NCBI GenBank assembly: GCA_032358255.1
Contig: JAULBX010031924.1
Span: 101,481 to 165,480, forward strand
Source: Heterotrichella gracilis
Lineage: Eukaryota; Sar; Xanthophyceae; Tribonematales; Xanthonemataceae
Length of the DNA: 64,000 nucleotides
Reading direction: 5' to 3'
Shown: positions 35,001 through 46,500 of the stretch, in pieces
Layout: each line of letters begins with the position of its first letter
Numbering within the stretch: the first letter of the stretch is position 1
The notes under the pieces: model-generated
What the model was told of the DNA's origin: nothing
The model's database searches: none
The model's input: the letters and a program-made list of their open reading frames with translations, nothing else
Made by a program: the position numbers and the translations under genes

Positions 35001-37359
35001 CAGCAGACAAGCAGGTGGGGGCTGAAACGGACCAGGGTGGAGCGGGCCTTGGGGGATGGGTGTAGAAACGTGGGACTCAGCGCAAGCCTCCCCGCCCCGC
35101 CCTCGTCTCGTCCCCTCCTTAATCCCTTCACTACCAACCCCTTACAATTGCGCATTCAATAACAACCAAACCTCATCCAAAACCCTGCACGCCCGTGGTT
35201 CACGCCCTGCCACCACCACCCACCACCAACACCACCGCCAACACCACCATCACCCCACACGCCTTACCCGCGCCTCCGACATCGTCCGGGCCAGCCGATG
35301 CACCGAGGTGGCGCAGTTAATGACATCATAATACTCATGCAGGTCCCGGGTGATGTGGTACACGCTTCGCCACCCACTGGCCCGGGTCAGCAGCTTGTTG
35401 ATCGCCACGTGGAGCGCATCCGCAACATCCCCCATGGCTGCATCGGCTTTCCCGGGCACCGGCACCCCGTCTTCATCCAGCAGGCCCACCTCTTGGAGCT
35501 TGCGCGCGTAGTAGCCGGGCTCCAGGGCGGCTGCGGGTGGGGTGGGGGGTGGGGGGTGGGGCCAGGGGGGGAAGGGGGGGAAGGGTCGGCATTACGAGGG
35601 TGGTTGTGGTGGTGCAGTGGGGGGGAATAGGCAAACAGCTACATCTGAAACCTAATTCTTGAGATCTAACTTATTCCTGGGCTTTGCGGTCCCCACTACA
35701 GGGTAGGGTTTACGGCATGCAGCAGCGGCGCCCCTAGGCACTCTCCCCCACCCTTATTCACACGACAAAATGCGCAGGGGTGGCCGCACTCCCAAACTTG
35801 ATTGTAGTGATCTAACCTACACCAGGGATGCGCCACCTCCAGTTCAAGGTTTCAATATAGGGTTTGGTTCCAAGCCACTCACCCAGCTGCTCGTCCTTCT
35901 CAGTGACCTTGATATGGAGCAGGGGCGACCCCCCCGCGTCATTCGAGTATCGGTTGCGCTGGGACTGCCGCCGCTGCCACGAGCCATTCTCTGGCGCCTC
36001 TCTCCCCCCCCCTTCCTCCCTCCCCCGCGTGCCTGCGTACTGTTTCCTCCCCTTGGATGCCCCCCCTTCCCTGGCAGCGTCCCCCTTGGTAGCTGGCTGC
36101 GGTTGCTGCTGCTGCTCTGGGGATTGTGGGGGTGGGGAGGGTGTTTTGTGTGCCGAGCGGGGGTTGGGGGTGGGGTCCTCCAGGAGGGGCTTGGAGGCGG
36201 GGGTGTTGGGTGGGGGGCGGGTGGGGGGTGAGGGGGGGCTGGTGGCTACCTTGATGACTTCATTGGAGGGCTCAACCCTCTCGGCTGCAGGTGGAGGGTT
36301 TGGGGTCAGGGTTGGGGATTCAGGGTTTTGGACAGTTTCAGCTTCTCGTGCAGGGGGTTTGGCCTGGCCTGGCCCTGTATTTGGTCACATGGGAGGGGTC
36401 CATGATAACGTTTGTAGCTTCCCATCTACCCTATTGTGAAATGAGCCCCTTCCCCCGTCCATCGTATGGACCCGCATCCGCCACTCTACCAATCAATTGG
36501 GATAATCAAAATATGATTCAATGCTTCCACTCATTTTGCACAAGGATGAGGTCCCAATCTCCTGCTGCAACCCATGCACTCCCCTCCCCTCCCCTACACA
36601 CCGGGTACCCAAATCGCGTCCCTCCATCCTGCGTCACCCCATGCACCACCCCTCCCACCCACCTTGTACCAAGATGAGGTCCCACCCCTCCCATGCATCA
36701 CCCCCCGGCCTTCAACATCCACAATCTCAACCCCCCATTTACCTACATTAACAATAACAACCCCCTCCACTTCCTACCTGGTACCGAGATGAGGTCCCTC
36801 CCCCCCGCCCCATCCCACCGCGCGGGCACCTCCTCCCCCACCTCCCCCCACAGCTCCTCTTCCTTGTATTCCCCCTCTTCCGGCAGCTTGCCTTGGACCA
36901 GGGGGGGGGGCTTGGGCCCGCGGCGGGGGCGGGGGGGACGGCGTGTGCCTGCGGAGGGGTGGGGAGTGGGGGATGGAAAAGAAGGATGCGGGAACGCATG
37001 CGATGGAAGGGGTGCATGTTGGTGTGCGTATAGTATATGTGTGTTGGTGAGGCTATGGTGTGTGTTTGGTGTGGTATGTGTGTGGTGGGTGCGTGTACGC
37101 ACGTGGCGCATCAGTGCCCTTGCTAGGGTTTAGGGCTTATCGTGGATGCTGTTAGGGTTTACGGCTTAGGGTGTGTACGCACGTGGCACATCAGCGCCCT
37201 TCTCCTCCCCAGCCCCAGCCCCCTCCCCCTCCGGTGTGGCGTGGGGGGTGGGCAGGCGCCGGTGGGTACTGCGGCTGCTGGTGGAGCAAGCACCCAGTCC
37301 CCCTCGCTGGAGGGCTCCTCCCCATTGTGGGGGCTGGGGAGTGGGGGGCGGGGCTGCAT
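29029..37359 (-). CDS. OPR/FAST-type repeat protein with RAP and SAP domains
   Basis: Probable organelle RNA-binding factor acting in chloroplast or mitochondrial RNA processing or translation. At least 15 exons. From the N-terminus: a disordered Pro/Gln/Gly-rich part (37359 to about 35880); a helical stretch (35530-35280); then about eight degenerate repeats of the QAISNTLWAFA type at 34860-32170 (RQVANILWGLATL, QEISNTMWAFGTL, QAISNIAWSLAVL, QAISNSLWAFATI, QELSNTMLAFARM, QAISNTLWAFAAM, QEMSNCLWAFAKL, QACSNVLWALAVL). A full RAP domain follows (31290-29790), with LAVEVDGPYHFTVNTCKPLG and RRLLRALGWTVVSVPYYDWY. The last exon adds a SAP-like helix-turn-helix (LSACRLSDLRTLCRYYRLSS to LMRLLEHELQAKL) before the stop. 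ATG 37359 is chosen because the next junction (GTGC|GTACAC to 36955) then closes in phase; a transit peptide is not obvious. Introns are rich in ghost exon edges. Confidence 0.85.
30131..30287. repeat. Donor-side ghost of the second RAP exon with CCCTAAA filler
   Basis: The real exon edge (+ strand 30235-30287: CTACCTTCTTCCCC, TCTGCTCCCAG, TACCAGTCGTAG) is echoed at 30131-30181 (CTACCTACTTTGCC, TCTGCTCCCAG, ATACCGCTCATAG). AAACCCTAAACACAAACCCT at 30201-30220 lies between them. Confidence 0.75.
30895..30964. repeat. Donor-side ghost of the first RAP exon
   Basis: This copies 31163-31235 (shared CAGCCC(A/G)TCCTC(T/C)GTCAG and GCCACCCCCATCAG). It is separated from the original by a long (CAC)n tract. 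Confidence 0.8.
30965..31140. repeat. (CAC)n/(CCACCG)n microsatellite
   Basis: Long, nearly pure CAC triplets decaying into interrupted ACC/CCG units, in a RAP-domain intron between a ghost and its parent exon. Confidence 0.95.
31339..31380. repeat. Acceptor-side ghost of the first RAP exon
   Basis: CACTGGTGGCAGTGGCCTTC and CAATGCCTGC here copy 31266-31300, the real exon start (minus strand). This exon therefore has ghosts on both sides. Confidence 0.75.
31953..31998. repeat. Donor-side ghost of an OPR exon
   Basis: CCTCACCTGGAACAGCTGGT and the following CACAGGCTCCAT are identical to 32165-32205, the donor end of the repeat exon. The copy lies about 210 bp further along the intron in the direction of transcription. 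Confidence 0.9.
32738..32824. repeat. Acceptor-side ghost of an OPR exon with TTTAGGG filler
   Basis: The real edge GCAGGCGCCGGTCAACCTC (32739-32757) recurs as GCCAGGCGCCGTTGAACACC (32802-32821). TTTTAGGGTTTGTGTTAGGG at 32777-32796 lies between them. Confidence 0.75.
34501..34645. repeat. Donor-side ghost of an OPR exon with CCCTAAA filler
   Basis: CCACCTGGCACAGGCTGAG and GCCCAAATGCCCA (34504-34536) copy CTACCTGCACAGGTTGAG and GCCCACATGG (34606-34641). CCCTACCAAAACCCTAAAGG lies at 34579-34598. The true donor GTAGGGTTT is itself telomere-like. Confidence 0.7.
35010..35056. repeat. Acceptor-side ghost of an OPR exon
   Basis: AGCAGGTGGGGGCTGAAACG and GGAGCGGGCCTTGGGGG copy 34817-34866 at the real acceptor. 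The copy lies upstream in the direction of transcription. Confidence 0.75.
37096..37203. repeat. Donor-side ghost of the first OPR exon with TTTAGGG filler
   Basis: GTACGCACGTGGCGCATCAG and TGCCCTT (37096-37122) copy 37174-37201. Two TTTAGGG-type tracts (37126-37139 and 37152-37171) lie between ghost and parent. Confidence 0.8.
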
Positions 37360-38768
37360 TGCCCCTACTGCAGGCGGCCTGGAGGGCTGTGAAGGCTGGT
37401 GGGCAGTGTGCAGGGGGGGCGAAGCATTGTAGCTTCATGGGCGAGGGGCCCGGCTAGGTGGAGGGTGCCTGTGCCGGGGGGTGGGGGAGTAGGGGGGTAT
37501 GTACAGGAGAGGGTGGGGGTTGTGTCACTGCAGGGTTGCGCCTTGAAGCCACTGCAAGGTTTGTAGCTAGTGCAGTACCCGTTGTGGTGATGCATATATG
37601 GGATTCAGGTGCTGCTGCTTTGAAGGTTGGCACTGCCTGTATTGGCAGTAGGTAAGTTCATAGACTAGTGGTATGTTTCTGGTCAAGAGCAGACTGGGCA
37701 TGCAGCGTGGTTGGGAGGTGCAACCGGATAAGGTTGGCGCATGCATACAGGATAACTTGGGCGTACCATTAGGGTGCCCTCCGAGCGCTCCCACGTAATT
37801 GGTCGCTGCCAGCGCAAAACAGTGTATCTCAAAGAGCGCGTTCTATTAAACTACGCGTGGTGTGCTGGTATTTGGCTAGATTGACCTTGAGCCCAACCAG
37901 GGGTGATGTCGCCACGGTACCGCACGAGTGCTAGCAACCGCTCAATCCCTACTGCACAGTACAAAACCTATCCACGGCTCAGTTCAGTCGCTTCTCTCTA
38001 ACGCAGGCTATGCGTGGGATAGGGAGGACGAAGTGGGTCTCGAGCAAAAGCAAATTACACACGCATGTGTCATGTGTGAAGAGTTGGCAGGAGTTGCGTC
38101 AAAGGGGGCCGTCGACACATACGACACTTAGAGCACTGGGTGTGTGATGTGGACCTCGTTTGGTATAGAACTGCGGCGGGTAAATCTAGCAAGAACCAAT
38201 TGAGGGCTGAAGCCTTCAGTGAAGGCGGCCTAGCTAGTTATTTTTGCTTTGCTTCCCTGTGCCACACCTGGTCGGGCCAAGGATAGCACTCCAAAACCCT
38301 CCTAGGGTTACCTTGCTATCATAATATCAGGTAGTCCCACACCATCACAACTTTTGGCGGCCCAAACCGACCAGTTAACCTTGCAAGGTGCTAGCATCCG
38401 CTGGCAAATGACGTGTTTCACCGCTTGGGACGCTTGTAACCTTGCACGCGCACGTGAACCCCTGACGGCCCGTTCGAGTACTGGTCGCGGTGGATGCGCC
38501 TTCACCCAGCACAGATCTAGTCAACTTTGCCAAGGTCTCCAGATTCTGCACCACTGCCCGAAACAATTGTCTGTATCTACTGGGCATGTGTTGATCAGGC
38601 TGGGGTCTGGCGTGCTTGCTGCACAATGGTATAGGCGAGGCGAATTGCCATGCATGCATTTCCGAGAGTTCTGTAGATAGAGTCCCGCTTTGGGGAGGGC
38701 CAGACCGTGGGGTACGACAGATTTACAGGTAGCAGATTGTAACTCCCGATCCTCAGTCGTTGGTTGCT
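37360..38768. other. Divergent promoter region of the OPR and RWDD1 genes
   Basis: No gene is supported. The two ATGs point away from each other. Open frames in the middle are short and lack splice-paired structure. Confidence 0.5.
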
Positions 38769-41700
38769 ATGGATTATCAAGCAGAACAAGAAATGGAGCT
38801 AGAGGCATTGGAGGCCATACTGATGGACGACATTACTGGTGCGGAACACGGCGTTTGAGGCCAACCGTAACGTAAAAGACGTTTTAGTAGCACCCCGAAT
38901 GCTTTTGTTGCACCTTTGCCCAAGTTAAGCTACCTGGAGATATTGATGCATGCTCACCCATGCATGATCAGCCTTGCTTAGGTTGGTGCACTGGCCCTTG
39001 TTGTCCGGCAAGACCAGAGATAATTGTGCTCTTTGCAACCTCATTCAAAGCTTCTGCCACAGTAAATGCATGCGTATCCCAAGTATGGCGACAGCAACAC
39101 GCGTGCCCTGCGGGAGGGATGCATCCCCTGCCACACTATACATGCCGCGTGCATCTGTCTTAAATCCTGTACAAGAAAACACACACTTTAGCAACACACT
39201 CAGCCACTGCGTTATCTGTTGTGTTACCCTAAACCCCGGCGTGCCACCTGCAGAGTTTGAGGGCACCCTCCCGGGTGACTGGCAGCCAGCGGGCAAGTGC
39301 TACCAAGTGGCCATTAACCCACAGGACGGGGCCGCACAAGACAACGACCTGTCAGGTCCGAACCACCCACCTCTCAGCGCACAGCCCCACCACCCCGCAC
39401 GGGACACCACCGCCACCACCACCACAAAAATAACCCCATTCGCCATCACCACCACCAACACCATCACAGTGGCACTGGATGCCATTTGGATGTCAATGTA
39501 CTCGTGCAGGATTTAAGGATAAGCTTTAGGGTTTGCTAGCGGTGGCGGGGTTCTGCGGGGTTCTGCAGCAACTTACCATACGTGGGCGCCACAGCCTAGC
39601 CAATATCCCAAGCGGTGTTCACACCCTTGCCTAGAGTCTCCCTCCCCCTTGCAACCCCTCACCTCTCCTCCACCCCCCTGCAGTCAAGCTGGAGCTCATT
39701 TTTGCACACACAGCCAACTACCCAGACGAGGCGCCGCACATACGGGCCAGAAGGTGGGACAATTTGCATTCCTACGGTCATCCATTGCACCCCCGCTGGC
39801 ATGGTTCTAACGCCATGCATGTCCCCCACGTGCGTTGCATGTGTGCAGCACCCCAGCGGTCATGTGGGCAATATGCCCCATCATGCGCATTGTCTTCGCT
39901 TTCCTCTAGCACTCCATGACACTCCACAAACTCCCTACCCCTCCAAACGTGCATTACTACGCCTGCGCCATTGCACCACGGCCCGCTCCAGCCTGGTGAA
40001 ATGACACCAATGGAACCCTCCCCTTGCCCCTCATCAACCCGCACGTACCCCCTCCCCTCCCCTCTGCAGTGTGCGCGGGTTGTCCGATGCCGACATCCGC
40101 AGCCTGCAGGTGTTGCTCGACGATGCGGTAGCGGAGAACCTGGGCATGGCTATGGTGTACACACTGGTCACGGTGGCACAGGTGGGGGGTGGGGTTTGCT
40201 GGTGTGTGGGGGGGGCCTGGGGGGTGGCTATGGTGTGCATGATTGTCACACTGGCACAGGTGGGGGGTGAGTGTCTGCCTGGGGGATTGGAACAATGAGG
40301 TTCGCGCTGGCACAGGTTGGGGGTGCGGGTGGGGGATGGGCATGCTAATGCTGGTGTAGGTGTCGGGGGGTGGCATGGGGGTTCATGCTGGAACAGGTGG
40401 CATGCAAGGGGCACATGCTGGCGATATGCAAGGGGAGCATGTGCGTGGCAGGGCTGCATGAGCATTATTTCACAGAAAGCCATCCCATATCCCCCCAGGA
40501 TTGGCTCTAGGAGCGATCTAGCAGCCCCTTGGAGCCCGTGCTGGACCCCCAACCAGTACATTCGCACACCGCATGCACGGAACGTTGGAGTTTGCATGCT
40601 AAATACCCATGCGCAGTTGACTGTGCTCTGCGTTCTCAGCGATCGAGTATGCCAACACTTTACCATAAACCATCCCCTTCCCCCAGGATTGGCTCCAGGA
40701 GCGGTCCAGCGGCCCCTTGGAACCTGTGCTTGACCCCGAGCAGCTGCGCAAACTTGCTGAGGCAGCTGAGGAGGAGAAGCTGGCTGCGCTCCGGTCCCAC
40801 GGCACACCGGTCACGCCCGAGAACCTGGCGGTGTGGAAGGAGCGGTTCAGGAGGGAGATGGCGGCGGCAAAGGCGGGGTGAGGGGTGGGGTGGGGGGTGG
40901 GATGGGGTGGGGTGTGCTGCACGTGTGGGGTGTGTGGAAGGAGCGGTTCAGGCGGGCGGCGGCGGCGGCAAAGGCGGGGTGAGGGGTGGAGTGGGGGGTG
41001 GATTGGGGTTTGATGCACGTGGTGGGGTTTGATGCATGTGTTGGGTGTGTGGAAGGAGCGGTTCAGGAGGGAGGCCGCGGCGGCAAAGGCGGGGTGAGGG
41101 GGGGGGGGATGGGGTGGTGCACATGGGGGGGGTTAATGCACGTGTGGGGTTTGTGGAGCAATGGGGATGGCGCCATCCAACCTAGCGCTAGGTGGGGGAT
41201 GAGGTGAGGTTCATGGGGATGGCAGAGACAGGGTGAGGGATGGGGCGGGAGGGGTGAAGGGCGGGAGGGGTGAAGGGTGTAATTTGTCTGAAAATGCTGG
41301 CTGTTTGCTGTTGCATGGCGCGAGGAGAGTAACGAAGCAGGCGCTAGGAACATCATCACTTGAGCGCCTGTGCTTTTTTCTGCGTCATCATTAAATGTCA
41401 CCTGGGCCCCTTTGCACATAAACGCTCCCCTACATCCCTGCCAACATAATCCTCCCCCTACTCCCCTACCAACGCCCCCTCCCCCCTTCTCCCAGCCCTG
41501 TGGACCCCTTAGCGGAGGAGCGCAGGTCGCGACTCAGTGGCAAGCAGTGGTTCTTGCAGCAGGAGGCTCGGGGCGTGCCGGTACGTGGCGGCGGGGGTGT
41601 GAGTGTGAATCGCAATTGTGGTGTTGTTGCCATTGGATGATTGCCATGGAACAAAGGTCATGTTGATGGGCTTTTGTGAGTGCCATACTGGAAATGGTGG

Positions 41701-42527
41701 GGGGAGCTTACTTGCCCATGACAGGACATTTCTAGGATTAGGGTTTATTGGTGAAGCTGGCTGGTTCCTTGATGGATTACGTCTCTATGGTCCGGAACTG
41801 TGCACATAAGTATCATGTATGTGGTATTAAGTGTTGACTGGTGACAATTCCCTTTACTTCCTGCCTTCTACGCCCTAGTTGGAACTCCACCACACCCCAA
41901 CCTCTCACGCTTCTTCCCCCCAGGTTGTTGAGGATGAGCATGTGCCGGAGGGTGCTGAGGACGAGGATGATTTTGATGTGGATGACTCTGACCTGGACTT
42001 TGAGGAGGAGGAGGAGGACGACGAAGGTGAGGGGTGGTGCTGGTGTTGGTGCGGTGCTGGTGCTGGTGCTGGTGCTGGTGCTGGTGCTGGTGCTGGTGCT
42101 GGTGCTGGCGCTGGCGCTGGTGCTGGTGCTGGTGCTCGTGGGGGGGTAATGAGCACGTGCTGCTTGTGCACGTGGAAGAGTCTGTGTGGAAATTTAGAAA
42201 GCTGCGGCGGACACAAATCACCATGTTTATTACGTGACATTGATTTTGCATTATGGACTCGTTAATTCAGTTGTTGGCGTCTATATGACTAAACACTGAC
42301 ACGCTGTACATGGTGTAGTAGCAATGTGCATGTCACCGCAGCATGCACGCTACAGGGAGGAGGTGCACCCCCCTTCACTCCCTTACCTCCCCCTAAGACC
42401 CTCACTTTACCCCTCACTTTCGTTGACCCCCCAAGACCCTCCCCTTGCCCCTCACGCCCCGCTTTCCCCCCCAACAGACCTCGATGAGGACGAGCTGCTG
42501 AATCAGTACCTGGAGGCAAAGACATGA
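38769..42527 (+). CDS. RWDD1: RWD domain protein, RWDD1/DFRP2 type
   Basis: Binds and stabilises DRG GTPases that act on stalled translation; Gir2 in yeast. Eight exons close exactly in phase (38769-38838, 39254-39355, 39684-39753, 40070-40181, 40687-40877, 41496-41580, 41924-42026, 42478-42527) for 260 residues, close to human RWDD1 (243). The N-terminal RWD domain has QEMELEALEAILMDD, then HTANYPDEAPHIRAR with the diagnostic YP, then VAENLGMAMVYTLVTVAQ. The DFRP-type C-terminal region has HGTPVTPENLAVWKERFR and RLSGKQWF. The tail is very acidic (EDEDDFDVDDSDLDFEEEEE) and ends LLNQYLEAKT. Three of its introns contain ghost exon edges, and one contains a long (GGTGCT)n tract directly after the donor. 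Confidence 0.93.
40228..40330 (+). repeat. Donor-side ghosts of RWDD1 exon 4
   Basis: The exon end ATGGCTATGGTGTACACACT plus GGCACAG|GTGGGGG is echoed at 40228-40268 (GTGGCTATGGTGTGCATGAT, GGCACAGGTGGGGG). A shorter copy lies at 40304-40330. Confidence 0.75.
40490..40552 (+). repeat. Acceptor-side ghost of RWDD1 exon 5 with a stop
   Basis: CCCAGGATTGGCTCTAGGAG onward copies 40682-40740 (CCCAGGATTGGCTCCAGGAG) at high identity. The glutamine codon has become TAG, so the ghost could not be used as coding sequence in frame. Confidence 0.88.
40846..41105 (+). repeat. Exon 5 end of RWDD1 present three times
   Basis: TGTGGAAGGAGCGGTTCAGG, then GGCGGCAAAGGCGGGGTGAG, occur at the real exon end (40836-40882) and again near 40930-40983 and 41047-41100. 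Each copy keeps a GTGAGG donor and G-rich intron start. Confidence 0.88.
42040..42142 (+). repeat. (GGTGCT)n tract in an RWDD1 intron
   Basis: About 15 hexamer units (GCTGGT) run directly from the donor region of exon 7. They are GC-skewed and near-perfect. Confidence 0.95.
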
Positions 42528-43551
42528 GCGCGTGCTATGCCCTTATGTAGGGTTTTTAAATGAGGTATATACCCAGTGAGTTACTCATAACCAGGGGTGG
42601 GGTGGGGGTGTCGGGTCCATGTGGGTGATGGGTTGGGAAGGGGGAAGGCGGGGCATGCTGTCCATTTGAGCCACACTGTGCGAGGCTGCAAGACTGGTGC
42701 TGGACAGGAGGCTCTGTTCGGGGTAGAACGACATTAATTTGCGATGTGGCTGGCGTTTGTAGCTGCATCTGCAAGACCACAGAGTTAGGAATCATTGGGG
42801 GAGGGGGTGGATCAGGGCCCGCCCTTGCGCGTACCGCCAAAAACTTATCCTGGATTTCAACAAAACTGGCTGCGCTTGACAACTGCCCTGATGCTGCGAG
42901 CCGGGTGTGGCCGTTTGTCAATTGTGTTACACCATGCACTGCAATTCCAAATTCGAATTGTTATCACCGGTACTGTTCTTGTAACCATGAAATTCAATGC
43001 CATTTATTCAAGCTTGAAAGTAGGAGTCGCCCGGTGTCTTGCCACCCATTGGGTTTCTGTCTTGGCAAGGCAGAAACCTGTCACGTGACCCGCATCATGG
43101 CATGAAATCGTGCAATCTTGCAGTAAAGCGCTTTCAAGAGTGATCCCACTGGCATGACATGAGTCATTGTGTCGAACTTGGCGACTGTTACAAAATGTGG
43201 AGAGGGTGCTCAGTGACACTGAGCTTGAGTAATGACCATGTTCATGACGTTGCTGGTGACTTGCTTCTAGCTACTCCTAGGAGTCTGCGTAATGCAATGA
43301 TTGCATTGCTGCGAAGTGCAAAACTGTTTTTTACATGAACAGTACGCACTAGTAACCGTTTACACCAACTCCAACACCTCCTCTACACCGGCCTCGCCCC
43401 TTTCCTGGTGCAACACCTGTCTAGCACATGCACCTCACACCTCGCTCCCATTGGCCAATCCCCTCTCCACCTCCACCACCCCTCCCTGTGCCCCTGCGCC
43501 ATCTCAGGGTCTAGAAGTTAATGTCCAGAGAAACTCTATAGGTTTAGCTAA
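42528..43551. other. Convergent 3' region between RWDD1 and the Myb gene
   Basis: A minus-strand open stretch (42939-42556) has a possible donor and acceptor but no recognisable domain. I treat it as untranslated. No other feature is seen. Confidence 0.45.
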
Positions 43552-46500
43552 TTACTCCGCGGCTCCAATCCTCATCCCCTCCTCCTCCGCCTGCACCGAC
43601 TCCCTGAGCTTGGGGCAGAAGGTGTCCACCAGGTGACCCACGCAGTAGCGCAGCGACCTGTCCCTGTGGCCCGGCACGTGGCGCAGCATGAGCTTCCACC
43701 TGCGCTGCGCCTGGACCCCGGTGCGCCCCGCCACCAGCTGACCCCAGGGCACCTCCCAGGGCTGGGTTGCGGGGCTTGCCAGCAGGGATTTGAGCATGCG
43801 GCGGTCGTCCCCGGGGCCCCACTCGCCTGCGGGTGGGGACGAATTCTGGTGTGAGGATTGTTGTACATGATATGATACTGCACCCTTTTCAACCCTGGCT
43901 CTCTTTGGTTTCATGTTGCCTCGCTGGCTAACCATGGTGGCCAGAATCACACCATCACACACCCACACCCACACTCTCCCACAAAGATGGCCTCTCCCCA
44001 CAACTCTCCACCACAAATTGGCACAGCACACAGGAAGCCCTATACCTCTACTCCCTCCTACACCCGCCCGCCCCACACCGCACAAACCCCCGGCCCCACC
44101 TCCTGCCACAATTGACGGGCACAGGGTGCGGTACCACTTGTTGAGGCACTGGCTGTGTGAGCGGGCGCCCACTGCGCAAGAAAACCCTAAACCCTAACCC
44201 CAAACCCTAGCTCCTACCTCTTGCCACCATTGACGGGCACAGCGTGCGGTACCACTTGTTGAGGCACTGGTTGTGCGAGCGGGTGCCCACCTCAGCCGAC
44301 ACCTGGCGCCACTCAATATCGTCCAGCTGGATGTTGGTGGGCAGTGGGGCGGAGGGGTCCAAATGGTGGGCAGAATCCTGCAACCACAAGGGTACATTTG
44401 CGTGAGAAATCTAAATGAGAGAACTCAATTAAAACCAGATCAAGAGAGTACATAGGAATAGGCCATCCCTAATCCAAGTATATCCCTTGTTCGTTTGGAA
44501 GCAGAAGCGGGGAGATGATCCTGTAACAGCAGAAAGCATGTCTTCCCCATGACAGAAATACTGTGATATCGTACGGAAGAAGGCATACCTGCTTTGTCAC
44601 CATCACCTCCTCCACTGCCCTCCTCAGCCGCGCAATCTCGTCCTCTGACCAGGCACCAGAGTTCTTGGCAGCACCCAGCTCCATCTCACGCCACCTGGCA
44701 GCCACATGACGTTAGGTTTTTTTAATAGGTAATAGGGTTTGTGCCTAGAGTATCATCCCCTTTCAGGCACTGGAGTTCTTGGCAGCACCCAGCTCCATCT
44801 TCACGCTACTTGGCAAGTGTAGGACCGTAGGACGGGAGACATGTCAGCAAACTTGGCCAGGGTACAGGCTAGGGTACACCAGTAGAACCCCAACACTGTA
44901 GCACCATCCCCACCCCACCACCAGAGTGATACCCCACCCCACCCCCACCCCCCGGCCCCCACCCACCTGTCCCTGCAGCTGTCCGGTATCCTCCCCAGCG
45001 CCGCCCCAATCTCCTTCCACATGGACACCTTGGAGGCCACCAGCTCAGCCAGCTGCGCATCCTCCTCACTGGACCACTTGCCCTGGGGGAATGGGAGGCA
45101 AAACCCTTAGCTAGGGTTCCTGAAGAAGGTGAATCAGCAGCTAGGTTATTGGCAACCTAGCATGCAAAATATTTGTATAAAAAGCCCACTGATCTACTTG
45201 TCCAGGGACATCAGAGGATGGGGTAAAACCCTTAGCTAGAAATATTCAAAGTAGGAGCTTCCCTTGTTCCACAGCCTGAACCCCGCAGTTCCACACCGAC
45301 TGAAGGTGCCGTAATGCATGGCAGCGCCTGCACGACCTCCTGCCAAGGCCCTACAATACAAACCCTACCCCAGGGTTTCACCTCACAACTTACCGATTAA
45401 ACCCAAGGAAACAGCCATTACACCAGGGTCAACCCCACATCCACCCACACACCTGGTAGTTCCCCGGGTGGAACAGCCTGAACCCGCAGGTCCACACCGA
45501 CTTGAAGGTGCGGTGGGGCAGCGCCTGCGCAATCTCCTGCCAGGGCCCCATCTCCGCCCCTTTCCGCCTGTGCTTGCGGGCCTCAAACAGCCAGGAGTGG
45601 TCCCCGGGATCCATGCCATGCTGCTCCGCGTAGGCGGCCACCGCGGCCTTCAGGGTGTCTTTTTCGGCCTGGGAGAACCTGCCGCGCTTGGCGTTGGTGC
45701 GCTTCTCGTCCTTGCGCCAGTTGGTTTCGCCTGTGTGTGAGGGTGAGCGATGGTGGGCGAGGAAGTTGGGGGTGCAGGGCGTGGTTGCAAATGGAAAGGA
45801 GGGGGTAAGCGCATTGCAGAGCATATCCATCATCATTCATGGCAAAAATAACTATATTTGGAATTTATTCATTCGAAATGAAGGTGCTTGGGGCGTGGAA
45901 AGGGGTAATGGATGTGGTCGTCAATGCATTCAATTCTTACGCTGCAGGCGCAAGGGCCAGGTGCATGCATGCCTTGGGTTCCGTGGTCCACAGCTCATTA
46001 CACCTGCATGCCCTACAAATCATACTCAAATGCACTGACCTAGACCCTGAACATGCAATTATACACACCGCATGCACACACAAAGCTTTGCAGATGTCTA
46101 CTCGCCAACGACCACATTCAACGATGTCCAAATGCCAACCCGAATGCACCGCCCTAAGCCATAAATCCCCTAGACATGCAAAACCTACATAGTACCACCC
46201 CACCTGGCCGCTCAGAGATGGCGAGGCCCCCAAATCCAATGTCTTCAATCCCCTCATCCTCCACCCCTTCACCCTTCTCCATGGCCGCTGGAAGGGGCGA
46301 TCCAGGGCCCCTATGTGCGGTCTTTTTCTTCCTCCCAGCAGGCTGATCCTCCGGGGCTGGTGCTGCTGCCTCCCCCTCCCGTTTTCGCTTCTTCTTCTTT
46401 TTCTCCTTCTCCCCTGACTGATCCTCAGGCGCTGACGCTGCTGCCTCCCGCTCCCGTTTCCTCCTCTTCTTCTTTTTCTTCTTCTCCCGTGACTGATCCT

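Noticed and set aside
41868-42251. His/Gln- or Pro/Ala-repeat proteins
   Set aside because: They are shadows of the (GGTGCT)n intron repeat in RWDD1.
42556-42939. Possible extra C-terminal exons of the Myb gene
   Set aside because: The Myb frame stops at 43552 and the sequence here has no family resemblance; it was left as 3' region.
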